Position numbers and translations under genes: made by a program. A stretch of 46,766 nucleotides of DNA. It comes from an uncultured Bacteroidota bacterium. Lineage in GTDB: Bacteria; Bacteroidota; Bacteroidia; Chitinophagales; Chitinophagaceae. Positions 17,318 through 26,081 of this stretch are shown here, piece by piece. How positions within the stretch are numbered: position 1 is the first letter of the stretch; the number at the start of each line of letters is the position of its first letter. Where the stretch lies: contig CAIQQR010000086.1 in the NCBI GenBank assembly GCA_903874055.1, positions 1 to 46,766 on the forward strand. Reading direction: 5' to 3'. Below the pieces are notes generated by a model that was not told where the DNA came from, searched no databases, and saw only the letters and a list, made by a program, of their open reading frames with translations.

Positions 17318-18241
17318 TTAATATTTGCCCAATGAATCGCAAATTAATTGATATGTTTCTTGATTTGATTTTACTTCAGGCTTAAAAGGTGCACCAATTA
17401 CTTTTTCAAATAGTTCAATGTATCTTTTTGAAATAGTGTCTATCCATTCATCTGTCATTGTAGGAACAGTTTGACCTTCCTTCCCCATAAAGTTGTTTTC
17501 AATCAACCACTCACGCACAAACTCTTTACTTAATTGTTTTTGCTTTTCTTTTTTAGTTTGTCTTTCTTCAAAACCATCTGCATAAAAATATCTCGAAGAA
17601 TCGGGCGTGTGAATTTCATCCATTAAATAAATGGTATCTCCAATTTTTCCAAATTCATATTTTGTATCTACTAAAATCAAACCTTGCTTAGCTGCAATTT
17701 CCTTTCCTCTTGCAAATAATGCCAGTGCATATTTCTCCAAAACAGCCCAGTCTTCGGCGCTTGCCAATCCTTGTGAAATGATTTCTTGTTTTGAAATATC
17801 TTCATCATGTCCTTCACTTGCTTTAGTGGAAGGAGTAATGATAGGAGTAGGGAAAAAATCATTTTCAGCCATTCCTTCTGGTAAGGTTACACCACATAAG
17901 GTTCTGCCACCTGCATTATAAGTTCTCCAAGCATGGCCAACTAGATTTCCTCTTACTACCATCTCAATTTTAAATGGGGTACATTTTTTGCCAAGAGCCG
18001 CATTCGGAGCTGGGGTCTCTAAAAGCCAATTTGGACAGATATCAGTAGTTTTTTGGAGCATATAAGCTGCTATCTGATTTAAAACTTGCCCTTTATAGGG
18101 AATTGGACGTGGAAGTATCACATCAAAAGCGGAAATACGATCACTCGCAATCATCACAAGTATTTCATTTTCAATGTAATACACATCTCTAACCTTGCCG
18201 TGGTATTCGGCTATCTGTTTTGGAAATGGCGTTGAATTCAT
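17318..18241 (-). CDS. purC: SAICAR synthase (purC)
   Basis: A 307-residue phosphoribosylaminoimidazole-succinocarboxamide synthase, which joins CAIR and aspartate with ATP in de novo purine synthesis. Markers in order: [28 protein letters not shown] (~14-42, ATP-binding start), [19 protein letters not shown] (~92-110), [20 protein letters not shown] (~132-151), LVDTKYEFG (~194-202) and [12 protein letters not shown] (~212-223). It belongs to the longer, yeast ADE1-like form of about 300 residues rather than the ~240-residue E. coli form. Cytoplasmic. It is divergent from the TonB receptor gene and convergent with trhO. Confidence 0.96.
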   Translation of the reverse strand: MNSTPFPKQIAEYHGKVRDVYYIENEILVMIASDRISAFDVILPRPIPYKGQVLNQIAAYMLQKTTDICPNWLLETPAPNAALGKKCTPFKIEMVVRGNLVGHAWRTYNAGGRTLCGVTLPEGMAENDFFPTPIITPSTKASEGHDEDISKQEIISQGLASAEDWAVLEKYALALFARGKEIAAKQGLILVDTKYEFGKIGDTIYLMDEIHTPDSSRYFYADGFEERQTKKEKQKQLSKEFVREWLIENNFMGKEGQTVPTMTDEWIDTISKRYIELFEKVIGAPFKPEVKSNQETYQLICDSLGKY

Positions 18242-18278
18242 ACCACTAAATTAAAATTTTAAGCTTAATATTTGATAA

Positions 18279-18309
18279 TTTTTTTAAATGCTAAAATTTT
18301 GTTATTTTG
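18279..18309 (+). promoter_or_regulatory. Weak candidate promoter for the TonB-dependent receptor
   Basis: TTTT (18279-18282), a 19-nt spacer, then TTATTTTG (18302-18309), one base off TANNTTTG. The receptor ATG is 29 nt downstream. The region is AT-rich, so chance matches are likely. Confidence 0.3.
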
Positions 18310-18338
18310 TACTACAATTCAATTAAAAACAAACATTT

Positions 18339-21242
18339 ATGAAACGATTGTTAAGCAAAATGGGTCTTTTTTGCCTTGCCACTTTGATGGTATTTTCGGC
18401 AAATGCCCAAAGTGCTAGTACCATTACGGGTACTGTTAAAAATGCAAATACCTCTGAATCATTGTCTGCTGTGACTGTGACTGTGAAGGGTGGAACTGCA
18501 GGTACTTTTACAGATGATAAAGGTAATTTTAAATTAAGTGTAACTAAATTTCCTGTTACATTGTTAATTTCTTCTGTTGGATTTGATTCTAAAGAAGTAG
18601 TAGTAAGTAATTCAAAAGCAAATGTTGCTGTTAGTTTAACGCAAGGATATGTGTTGGGTTCTGACGTTGTTGTATCTGCTTCAAGAGTTGCTGAGCGTAT
18701 CTTGGAATCTCCAGTTTCTATTGAGCGTGTTAGCAATGCTCAAATTAAAGCAACTGCATCTTCTAATTACTATGATATGCTTGCAAACGTAAAAGGAGTG
18801 GACGTTGTAGGCGCGAGCTTAACTTTTAAAAGCATTAGTACAAGAGGTTTCAACGGTAGTGGTAACACACGTATGAATCAATTAATCGATGGTATGGATA
18901 ACCAAGCACCAGGTTTAAACTTCTCAGTTGGAACAATGGTTGGTTTGACAGAATTAGACGTTGATAATATGGAATTATTGCCAGGTGCATCTTCTGCGTT
19001 ATATGGTTCTGGTGGAATGAATGGTACTGTTTTAATTAACAGCAAAAACCCATTCAAATACCAAGGGTTAAGTTTCCAAATTAAGCAAGGTGTTAATCAT
19101 ATTGATAACTACGAGCGTCCGCAAGCTGCCTACAAAGATTATACAGTTAGATGGGCTAGCAAAATTGGAGATCGTTGGGCTTATAAAATTAGTGCAGAAT
19201 ACACTGAGGCACAAGATTGGTTAGCTATGAATACTTCAAACTATTCAAGAAATACAGGAACTGCAAATGGTCAAGCCATTTCTGGAACTAGATTCACTGA
19301 TCCAAACTATGATGGTGTAAACGTATATGGTGATGAAACTACCTCTTCATTAAGTTCAGTTTATGGTTCAGTAAAATCAGGCGTATTGGGTGCTTTAACA
19401 GCTGCTTATGGTGGTAATGCTACCTTAGCAAATGGAGCATTTGCTCAATTGTATGGTGCTGCACAAGCTGGTCCTTATTCAGGAAATTTAGCTACTTATT
19501 CAGCATTCTTAAAAGGGGCAAACGCTTCTTTAGCACCATATGCTCCTTATTTATATGGTGATGCAAAAGGAATGTTTACAGGTGTAAATGTTAGCCGTAC
19601 AGGTTATAATGAATCAGATATTATTGACCCAGTTGCTAAAAACTTAAAAGTTTCAGGATCATTGCATTATAAAATTAATGACAATACTGAGGCTTCTGCA
19701 AGTATGTACACTGGTTCTGGAAACACAGTGTATACTGGAAGTGACCGTTATTCTTTGAATGGATTAAATATGACTCAGTTAAAATTAGAAATCAAGTCTA
19801 AAAACTGGTTCGCTAGAGCATACCAAACATTGGAAGATGCGGGTAATTCTTATAACGCAACTATTACCACTCGTTTATTTAACGAAGCTTGGAAATCAAG
19901 TACTACTTGGTATCCAACTTATACTGCAGCTTATGTTCAATACAAAGATGCTGGTTTAGGTAATAACGAAGCTGGTGCTGCTGCACGTGCTATTGCGGAT
20001 GCTGGTAGACCAACAGGAAATATTGGTTCAACAGAATTGTTTAAATCAATTGCTAATATCCCTATTTCACAAGGTGGTGGACGTTTCTTAGATAAATCAT
20101 CTTTGAATGTTATTGAAGCACAATATAATTTAACGGATGTTTTAGGTCTTGATAAATATGATGCCTCTTTATTAGTAGGTGGAAGTATTAAAGGTTATGT
20201 ATTAAATTCTCAAGGAACTTTATTCGCTGATACTACTCGTAGAATCTGGATTAACGAAAACGGTACTTATGCTCAATTATCAAAGAAATTCTTTGGTGAT
20301 ATCTTGAAATTATCTGTTTCTGGTCGTTATGACAAGAACGATAACTTCGCTGGTCGTTTTACTCCAAGAGCAACTGCAGTTGTTAAAATTGCAGAGGATA
20401 ACAATATCCGTTTATCTTACCAAGAAGCTTACCGTTTCCCAACAACTCAAAACCAATGGATTAACTTGTTAGTGGGCGGTGGTACACGTTTAATGGGAGG
20501 TTTGCCTCAATTAAGAAATTATTACAATTTCAATACCAACCCTGCTTATTCTTTAGCTAGTGTTTTAGCGGGTGCTCCAGTTCAACAACAATTTGGTGAG
20601 TTTAAGCCTGAGTCAATGAGTTCTTTTGAAGTAGGTTACAAAACTTTAATCAACAAAAAATTATTACTTGATTTTTATGCTTATGCAGGTAAGTATACCA
20701 ACTTTATTAGTGGTGTAACCGTATTACAATCTCGTAACGCTGCAAACCCTCAATTAGCTGACTTATTAGATGCCTCTAAGCGTATTGCTTATAGTATTTC
20801 TACTAATGCTCCTGGTGATGTGTATACAAGTGGATGGGGAATTTCTGCAGATTATTTGTTACCAAATAACTTCAGTTTCTCTTCAAGCGTTTATACTGAC
20901 GAAATTGGAAATTTACCTTCTGGATTTATCTCTTATTTCAACACTCCATTGTTCAGAGCTAACTTTGCTTTAAACAATTCTGGTTTCTTATTTAAGAACA
21001 GATTAGGATTTAGCGCAAACTTACACTATCAAGATGACTTCGTTTACGAAGGAACTTTCGCTGTAGGTAAAGTAGCTTCATTTAACACAATTGACGCTGT
21101 ATTAACTTATAAAGTACCTTCTATCAAATCAATGATTAAAGTAGGTGGTACTAATATCTTAAACCATTATTATCAAACTGCATATGGTAGCCCAACCGTG
21201 GGTGGCTTGTACTATGTAAGCTTTGCATATAATATTTTATAG
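18339..21242 (+). CDS. TonB-dependent outer-membrane receptor with carboxypeptidase-regulatory-like domain
   Basis: A 967-residue TonB-dependent transporter. A signal peptide (residues 1-24, ending FSANAQ) is followed by a CarboxypepD_reg-like beta-sandwich (~28-105, TITGTVKNANTSESLSAVTV). The plug domain (~110-225) carries GVDVVGASLTFKSISTRGFN and ELLPGASSALYGSGGMNG. The rest is a 22-strand-type beta-barrel ending in an aromatic residue-rich strand (GGLYYVSFAYNIL). It imports an unknown ligand across the outer membrane using TonB energy. There is no adjacent SusD-like partner, so it is not a standard SusC/SusD pair. Residues ~338-417 are an unusual Ala/Gly/Tyr-rich stretch, probably an extracellular loop. 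Monocistronic, with its own terminator. Confidence 0.92.
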   Translation: MKRLLSKMGLFCLATLMVFSANAQSASTITGTVKNANTSESLSAVTVTVKGGTAGTFTDDKGNFKLSVTKFPVTLLISSVGFDSKEVVVSNSKANVAVSLTQGYVLGSDVVVSASRVAERILESPVSIERVSNAQIKATASSNYYDMLANVKGVDVVGASLTFKSISTRGFNGSGNTRMNQLIDGMDNQAPGLNFSVGTMVGLTELDVDNMELLPGASSALYGSGGMNGTVLINSKNPFKYQGLSFQIKQGVNHIDNYERPQAAYKDYTVRWASKIGDRWAYKISAEYTEAQDWLAMNTSNYSRNTGTANGQAISGTRFTDPNYDGVNVYGDETTSSLSSVYGSVKSGVLGALTAAYGGNATLANGAFAQLYGAAQAGPYSGNLATYSAFLKGANASLAPYAPYLYGDAKGMFTGVNVSRTGYNESDIIDPVAKNLKVSGSLHYKINDNTEASASMYTGSGNTVYTGSDRYSLNGLNMTQLKLEIKSKNWFARAYQTLEDAGNSYNATITTRLFNEAWKSSTTWYPTYTAAYVQYKDAGLGNNEAGAAARAIADAGRPTGNIGSTELFKSIANIPISQGGGRFLDKSSLNVIEAQYNLTDVLGLDKYDASLLVGGSIKGYVLNSQGTLFADTTRRIWINENGTYAQLSKKFFGDILKLSVSGRYDKNDNFAGRFTPRATAVVKIAEDNNIRLSYQEAYRFPTTQNQWINLLVGGGTRLMGGLPQLRNYYNFNTNPAYSLASVLAGAPVQQQFGEFKPESMSSFEVGYKTLINKKLLLDFYAYAGKYTNFISGVTVLQSRNAANPQLADLLDASKRIAYSISTNAPGDVYTSGWGISADYLLPNNFSFSSSVYTDEIGNLPSGFISYFNTPLFRANFALNNSGFLFKNRLGFSANLHYQDDFVYEGTFAVGKVASFNTIDAVLTYKVPSIKSMIKVGGTNILNHYYQTAYGSPTVGGLYYVSFAYNIL

Positions 21243-21275
21243 ATTTTAATTCCTTAAAGGTGGGTTAGCCTTAAG

Positions 21276-21311
21276 AATCCCTCTTCGACTTGTCGGAGGG
21301 GGATTTTTTTT
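21276..21311 (+). terminator. Intrinsic terminator after the TonB-dependent receptor
   Basis: An imperfect hairpin: AATCC/GGATT outer pairs, CTC/GAG, and a CGAC/GTCG top with a two-base loop and small bulges. An eight-T run follows. It begins 34 nt after the receptor stop. Confidence 0.78.
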
Positions 21312-21344
21312 GAATAAAACCGCTATTTTTCTTATCAAAATCGC

Positions 21345-21352
21345 TAATTTCG
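21345..21352 (+). promoter_or_regulatory. Putative -7 element for pdhB
   Basis: TAATTTCG followed by C, one base off TANNTTTG, 21 nt upstream of the pdhB ATG. It resembles the TANNTTCGC elements before sucC and the GT5-like gene. No good -33 element is seen. Confidence 0.35.
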
Positions 21353-21373
21353 CAATCAAAATAAATTCATACC

Positions 21374-22360
21374 ATGCGATCAATTGCATTTAGAGAAGCC
21401 CTTCGTGAGGCGATGAACGAGGAAATGAGAAGAGACGAACGCGTTTTATTAATGGGAGAGGAAGTAGCAGAGTACAATGGTGCTTATAAAGTAAGCCAAG
21501 GTATGCTTGCTGAATTTGGTCCTAAGCGCATTATTGACACACCTATTTCTGAATTAGGATTTACTGCTGTAGCGGTTGGTGCTGCTCAAAATGGTTTAAG
21601 ACCTATTGTTGAGTTTATGACTTGGAACTTTGCTGTTTTACCTTTAGATCAAATATTAAATACTGCTAGCAAAATGTTGGCAATGAGTGGTGGACAAATT
21701 GGTTGTCCAATTGTAATGAGAGGACCTAATGGAAGTGCTGGTCAATTAGGTGCACAGCACTCCACTGCTTTTGAAAGTTATTTAGCAAACATACCTGGTA
21801 TTAAAGTGGTATCCCCATCAAATGGCTATGATGCAAAAGGGTTATTAAAGCAAGCTATCCGTTATGAAGAAGATCCAGTAATGTTCTTAGAGAGTGAAGT
21901 AATGTATGGAGATAAGAGTGATGTACCTGATGAAGAATATTATATCCCATTAGGTTTAGCGGATGTTAAAAAAGCAGGAACGGATGTTACTATTGTTTCC
22001 TATAATAAAATGATGAAAGTAGCATTAGGTACTGCAGCTGAATTAGAAAAAGAAGGCATCAGTGCGGAGGTTATTGATTTGAGAACGATTCGTCCATTAG
22101 ACTGGATGACTGTTTTAACAAGTGTTAAAAAAACAAACAGATTGGTAATTATTGAAGAACAATGGCCATTCGCTTCAGTTTCTTCTGAATTATCTTACCG
22201 TATTCAAAAAGAAGGCTTCGATTATTTAGATGCACCCATTCGTCGTATCACAAGTGCGGATGCACCAATGCACTATGCGCCTAATTTAACTGCGTTGGCT
22301 ATACCAGACATCGCAAGATCTGTAAATTTGGTTAAGGAGGTATTACGTCAATACAAATAG
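21374..22360 (+). CDS. pdhB: Pyruvate dehydrogenase E1 component, beta subunit
   Basis: A 328-residue E1-beta of a 2-oxo-acid dehydrogenase complex. It shows the standard sequence from MRSIAFREALREAMNEEM through LLMGEEVAEYNGAYKVSQGM, DTPISELGFTAVAVGAAQNG (~51-72), RPIVEFMTWNFAVLPLDQI and GAQHSTAFESYLANIPGIKV (~128-147). The C-terminal transketolase-type domain has VIDLRTIRPLDW and EEQWPFASVSSEL. Together with E1-alpha it decarboxylates pyruvate with thiamine diphosphate and acetylates the E2 lipoyl domain. The alpha subunit, E2 and E3 are not adjacent, so the complex is encoded at separate loci here. lipA, which makes the lipoyl cofactor, lies 12 kb away. Pyruvate rather than a branched-chain substrate is inferred from sequence similarity. 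Confidence 0.92.
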   Translation: MRSIAFREALREAMNEEMRRDERVLLMGEEVAEYNGAYKVSQGMLAEFGPKRIIDTPISELGFTAVAVGAAQNGLRPIVEFMTWNFAVLPLDQILNTASKMLAMSGGQIGCPIVMRGPNGSAGQLGAQHSTAFESYLANIPGIKVVSPSNGYDAKGLLKQAIRYEEDPVMFLESEVMYGDKSDVPDEEYYIPLGLADVKKAGTDVTIVSYNKMMKVALGTAAELEKEGISAEVIDLRTIRPLDWMTVLTSVKKTNRLVIIEEQWPFASVSSELSYRIQKEGFDYLDAPIRRITSADAPMHYAPNLTALAIPDIARSVNLVKEVLRQYK

Positions 22361-22434
22361 GCTTTTAAAAAGACGATCGATACCTTATTTCGACCTTTTA
22401 CAATTGGAATGAATCAATTAACAATCTTTTTTAT

Positions 22435-22462
22435 AAATATCCCTCACAAAGGGATATTTTTG
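22435..22462 (+). terminator. Intrinsic terminator after pdhB
   Basis: A perfect 10-bp stem AAATATCCCT/AGGGATATTT with a CACAA loop, followed by a short T-rich tail. It lies 75 nt after the pdhB stop and ends 23 nt before the lepB ATG, so lepB transcription must start very close to its coding sequence or depend on read-through. Confidence 0.75.
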
Positions 22463-22485
22463 TTATAGTTAAACAAATACATTTT

Positions 22486-23997
22486 ATGGGAATCGTTTTA
22501 TTAATTATTTTTTGGTTGGGTTGGCATATTGGAATTTATGCCATGTTAAAAAAGGCTGGTGTTGAAACCAATAAGGCGATCATCCCTATTTATAATACCT
22601 GGGAAGTAGTTAAGCTTTGTAATATTTCAAAGTTTTGGTTTTGGTTGCAACTTATTCCAATCTTAGGACAATTTGTTACACTTTGGATTTCGATCATTTT
22701 TGTAATGCATTTTAAAAGAGTAGGTTTAATTCATCATATATTAACCGTATTTTTCCCATTTATCTATTTGCCATATTTAGGGTATTCAAAAAATGAAAAA
22801 TGGCATGGCGCGGATGCATTAGCGCATTATCATAAATCTATTTCAAGAGAGTGGGTAGATGCTGCTGTTTTTGCTGTAGTAGCTGCAACTTTAATTAGAA
22901 CATTTTTATTTGAAGCCTATGTTATTCCTACAGAGAGCATGGAAAAAACATTATTGGTAAATGACTTTTTATTTGTTGATAAAGTCACTTTTGGTGCAAG
23001 AATTCCACAGACCCCAATTTCTTTTCCTTTTGTACATAATACATTACCAGGATCAGTTACAACACCATCTTATATAAAATGGGTTCAATTAGATTACAGT
23101 AGACTGCCAAAAATTAGAGATGTTAAACGAAATGATGTTGTGGTATTTAATTTTCCTGCAGGGGATACCATTATTAATTTACCAGAGTTTGGAAGTAAGA
23201 TCCCTTATTATGATGTGTTAAGAAGTCCAGAGTTTAATGGGGACAGAGAAAAATTAAATGCACAATACCCTATATTGGTACATCCTACAGACAAAACGGA
23301 TAATTATATAAAACGTTGTGTGGGTCTTCCTGGGGATTTAATTCAAGTAAAGAACAGCCATTTATTTGTAAATGGTGCACTTGCTTTTGTAGCAGATAAT
23401 GCGCAAACTGAATACTTGGTTGAAACCAATGGCAAGCCAATTCCCGAGGACTATATTGAAGATAGTTTAGGGATCAATATTTCAGAAGCAACTGCCGATT
23501 TTCAACCTGTTGATGGAAGACCAAATACTTTTAAAATAAACATGACCGCTATTGCTGCAAATGCATTAAAGCAATTACCATTTATCAAGTCGGTTAATTT
23601 TTATGAGGAAAATACAGTTGGCTATACTTTCCCTAATGATGTTTTACATTTCCCATGGACCATTGATAATTTTGGAGCCATACGTATTCCTAAAAAAGGA
23701 GACATTATTAATTTTAATGATAGCACTATTGAATTATATCGTCGATTGATTTGCACCTACGAACATAATAGTTTAGAAAAAAGAAATGGTCAGTATATTT
23801 TGAATGGAACGCCTGCAACAAATTATACGGTTAAGCAAAATTATTATTGGATGATGGGAGATAATCGTCATCGAAGTCAAGATAGTCGTTTTTGGGGCTA
23901 TGTACCTGAAACACATATAGTTGGTAGAGCAGCATTAATATGGTTTAGTTATAGTAAATCAGTAAGGTGGAATAGGTTGTTTAATCTTATCAAATAA
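22486..23997 (+). CDS. lepB: Signal peptidase I, long Bacteroidota form
   Basis: A 503-residue type I signal peptidase, which removes Sec/Tat signal peptides at the periplasmic face. The first ~115 residues are an extra membrane domain resembling DUF5684, with about three hydrophobic segments. The peptidase domain starts near residue 122 with a further membrane anchor. The catalytic dyad is Ser151 (VIPTESMEKTL) and Lys276 (DNYIKRCVGLPGD). The box E motif MMGDNRHRSQDSRFWGYVP lies near 454-472. Compared with the 324-residue E. coli enzyme it also has a ~120-residue insertion between the Lys motif and box E. Long forms like this are common in Bacteroidota. cdd follows after 4 nt. Confidence 0.94.
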   Translation: MGIVLLIIFWLGWHIGIYAMLKKAGVETNKAIIPIYNTWEVVKLCNISKFWFWLQLIPILGQFVTLWISIIFVMHFKRVGLIHHILTVFFPFIYLPYLGYSKNEKWHGADALAHYHKSISREWVDAAVFAVVAATLIRTFLFEAYVIPTESMEKTLLVNDFLFVDKVTFGARIPQTPISFPFVHNTLPGSVTTPSYIKWVQLDYSRLPKIRDVKRNDVVVFNFPAGDTIINLPEFGSKIPYYDVLRSPEFNGDREKLNAQYPILVHPTDKTDNYIKRCVGLPGDLIQVKNSHLFVNGALAFVADNAQTEYLVETNGKPIPEDYIEDSLGINISEATADFQPVDGRPNTFKINMTAIAANALKQLPFIKSVNFYEENTVGYTFPNDVLHFPWTIDNFGAIRIPKKGDIINFNDSTIELYRRLICTYEHNSLEKRNGQYILNGTPATNYTVKQNYYWMMGDNRHRSQDSRFWGYVPETHIVGRAALIWFSYSKSVRWNRLFNLIK

Positions 23998-24001
23998 GTA
24001 G

Positions 24002-24484
24002 ATGCAAAAAAAATTCGAGTTCGAATACGAGTTACTTAATAATGCGAGCAGTCTCAACGAAGCTGATTTTGAATTATTAGAGGCAGCAAAACAAGCAACT
24101 AAAACAGCTTATGCTCCTTACTCTAATTTTTATGTGGGCGCAGCAGCCCGATTATCATCTGGATTAATTGTTATTGGTTCCAATCAAGAAAGTACAAGTT
24201 TCCCGGTTGGTATATGTGCTGAACGCACTTTGTTAAATAGCGTTGGGAGTCAGTTTTCGGACTTTTCTATCATTACTATGGCAATTAGCTATCAGCCTTT
24301 GGGGAAAGATTCTATTGAGCCTATATCGCCTTGTGGCATGTGTAGACAATCCTTATTGGATTATGAGAATAGATATGGTGCACCCATTAAAATTATTTTA
24401 TCAGGAATGAGTGGGGAAGTGATGGTGCTTAAGTCAGCGGCTCATTTATTGCCGTTTGGATTTGATGGTGCAATTTTAAAATAA
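24002..24484 (+). CDS. cdd: Cytidine deaminase
   Basis: A 160-residue zinc-dependent cytidine deaminase that converts cytidine and deoxycytidine to uridine and deoxyuridine in pyrimidine salvage. The zinc ligands and catalytic Glu are visible: C72 and E74 in VGICAERTLLNSVG, and C111/C114 in PCGMCRQ. The N-terminal part contains the substrate-binding APYSNFYVGAAARL (~38-51). The CAE and PCxxC form is that of the small homotetrameric enzymes. It starts 4 nt after lepB, so the two are probably co-transcribed, and its stop is only 19 nt from that of the convergent ogt gene. Confidence 0.93.
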   Translation: MQKKFEFEYELLNNASSLNEADFELLEAAKQATKTAYAPYSNFYVGAAARLSSGLIVIGSNQESTSFPVGICAERTLLNSVGSQFSDFSIITMAISYQPLGKDSIEPISPCGMCRQSLLDYENRYGAPIKIILSGMSGEVMVLKSAAHLLPFGFDGAILK

Positions 24485-24503
24485 CAAAAAAGTTATTTAA
24501 GTA

Positions 24504-25007
24504 TTAAAAGAGTGTTTGTACTCCAAGGGCCAATCTAAACTCGTGTTGAAGTAGCCATTTTTTTCTTCCTTTCCCCCAAGCATAACCCACTAAGGATTTA
24601 TCTGTCCCAATAATTCTATGACATGGAACAATGATGGCTATTTTGTTTTTTCCATTAGCTGCTGCTGCTGCTCTTATTACTTTTGGATCCCCTAATTTTT
24701 TTGCAAGATCAGCATAGCTCAAAGTTTTCCCAAAAGGCAATTCATATAATTCTTTCCAAACTCTTTGTTGAAATTCAGTACCCTCTTGATTAATGGGAAC
24801 AGTAAATTCTCTTCTAGTTCCGGCAAAATATTCAATCAATTCATCCACACATTGATGAATAACTTTGGGTAATTGAGCATCTTGCTCTTGATAAGCTGGA
24901 TAATTATTATCGTCTATAAATCCCAATTCAGTAATACATCCATCATCGGCAGTAATATTTAAATGTCCAATGGGGCTATGATAAATATGGGATACAATGG
25001 TTTCCAT
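24504..25007 (-). CDS. ogt: Methylated-DNA-[protein]-cysteine S-methyltransferase
   Basis: A 167-residue O6-alkylguanine-DNA alkyltransferase, a suicide repair protein that moves methyl groups from O6-methylguanine to its own cysteine. The active site is C129 in IIVPCHRIIGTDKSLVGYAWG. The DNA-binding helix-turn-helix region (FQQRVWKELYELPFGKTLSYADLA, ~79-102) and the RAAAAANGKN hinge precede it. The N-terminal ribonuclease-H-like part starts SHIYHSPIGHLNI. There is no fused AraC/Ada domain, so it is the Ogt/MGMT type. Its ATG directly abuts the stop of the upstream SirB1-like gene. Confidence 0.94.
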   Translation of the reverse strand: METIVSHIYHSPIGHLNITADDGCITELGFIDDNNYPAYQEQDAQLPKVIHQCVDELIEYFAGTRREFTVPINQEGTEFQQRVWKELYELPFGKTLSYADLAKKLGDPKVIRAAAAANGKNKIAIIVPCHRIIGTDKSLVGYAWGKGRKKWLLQHEFRLALGVQTLF

Positions 25008-25880
25008 TTATGCTTCTAAATTATTTGCAATATCTATTAAGTCCTGTTGTTTGTATTGTAAAATTGGACTAGAATAACATTTGGCTAATTCTAAAAGCAG
25101 TTTTTTAATGATACCCACATTTGACAATTGCTTGTAGTGGCTATTTTTAGGTGTAATATTTGATCTTGTAAAATACTGGTCTAAATCTTTTTGAGAAAAA
25201 GGATGCCCTGTTGTTCCTTCAACATAAAACTGAATATATTCTTGTGGATGAGGATAATTTTCAGTTGCCTCCCAGTCGGGTGTATAAAAAGCAATAATAC
25301 ACTGTTTAGGAATATTAATAAATGCAGCTTGTATTTCTAGTTGATTGCAAAGCTCAGCATATAAAATTGTGTTCGAAAATGCATTTCCTTTTTTAGATAG
25401 CAAGGGTGCAGAGATTAAAAATTCTTCAGGTTTTTCATAATTCACTTCAACACCCTTTATTTGGTAATAATTGAAAAGAATATTTCTCAACACATTAGCC
25501 TGTTCAAGCGGAGTTAAATAATTATTAAGTTCTAGCCATATATTACGTCTAATTTTTTCTATTTGATGCCTTAAGGTATCAATGGCTATTTCTGGATTTT
25601 GAAATTGGTTCACTAACAATGCACCTTCAAATAAGGAAGCGTTGGGGTTGGATTTCCAAACTGAGAATGCTTCTTTTAAATCTTGCAATCTCAGCTTATA
25701 TATCATCAATTCAATGCGTTCTAAAGTAGTCTCTTCAAGTGTATTTTCCCATAAATTTTCTAAGTCAGCAATTATGGGTGTTCCATAATTCAAAAGCCTG
25801 TCTGAAATAGTATTAAATATTTCTTCATCAGGATCATCTATTAATTTAAACAATGCTTTTATCTCTTTTTCGTTATCCAT
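25008..25880 (-). CDS. SirB1/transglutaminase-like domain protein
   Basis: A 290-residue cytoplasmic protein resembling the SirB1/Transglut_core2 family. The helical N-terminal third (~1-100) looks like HEAT-type repeats (DPDEEIFNTISDRLLNYGTP). The transglutaminase-like core follows (~105-230): LTPLEQANVLRNILF corresponds to the RxAxxLxxxL-type helix, and the FSNTILYAELCNQLEIQAAF segment corresponds to the family's hallmark helix and strand. The catalytic Cys-His-Asp set of true transglutaminases is not convincing, so enzymatic activity is doubtful. A possible role in protein-protein contacts is only inference. It is first in a two-gene unit with ogt, with zero nt between them. Confidence 0.75.
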   Translation of the reverse strand: MDNEKEIKALFKLIDDPDEEIFNTISDRLLNYGTPIIADLENLWENTLEETTLERIELMIYKLRLQDLKEAFSVWKSNPNASLFEGALLVNQFQNPEIAIDTLRHQIEKIRRNIWLELNNYLTPLEQANVLRNILFNYYQIKGVEVNYEKPEEFLISAPLLSKKGNAFSNTILYAELCNQLEIQAAFINIPKQCIIAFYTPDWEATENYPHPQEYIQFYVEGTTGHPFSQKDLDQYFTRSNITPKNSHYKQLSNVGIIKKLLLELAKCYSSPILQYKQQDLIDIANNLEA

Positions 25881-26054
25881 GAATAAAGTAAATGGGGTTA
25901 TTATTATTCAAATCAACAGCTTTTTTTTGACATTAATAACCATTAGTTATCCCATACATGTGGATATATATGGATAAACTGACATAATAAACGCATTTAT
26001 TATTCGTTAACCTTAATTTATTGATTTTTAACAGCTTAAATTTCATGAATTGGT

Positions 26055-26062
26055 TATCTTTG
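26055..26062 (+). promoter_or_regulatory. Putative -7 element for the desaturase gene
   Basis: TATCTTTG matches TANNTTTG exactly and lies 19 nt upstream of the desaturase ATG. A TTTG -33 at 19-21 nt spacing is not evident. The 201-nt gap to the divergent SirB1-like gene otherwise shows only AT-rich sequence. Confidence 0.42.
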
Positions 26063-26081
26063 ATAATCATTTTTTAGCCAT

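Noticed and set aside
18323..18736. 137-residue open frame on the minus strand
   Set aside because: It is antisense to the signal peptide and regulatory-like domain of the TonB receptor, with no family resemblance; a shadow of that gene.
18339..21242. SusC of a starch utilisation locus
   Set aside because: No SusD homologue or glycan enzyme lies beside it, and the alpha-glucan genes are 20 kb away.
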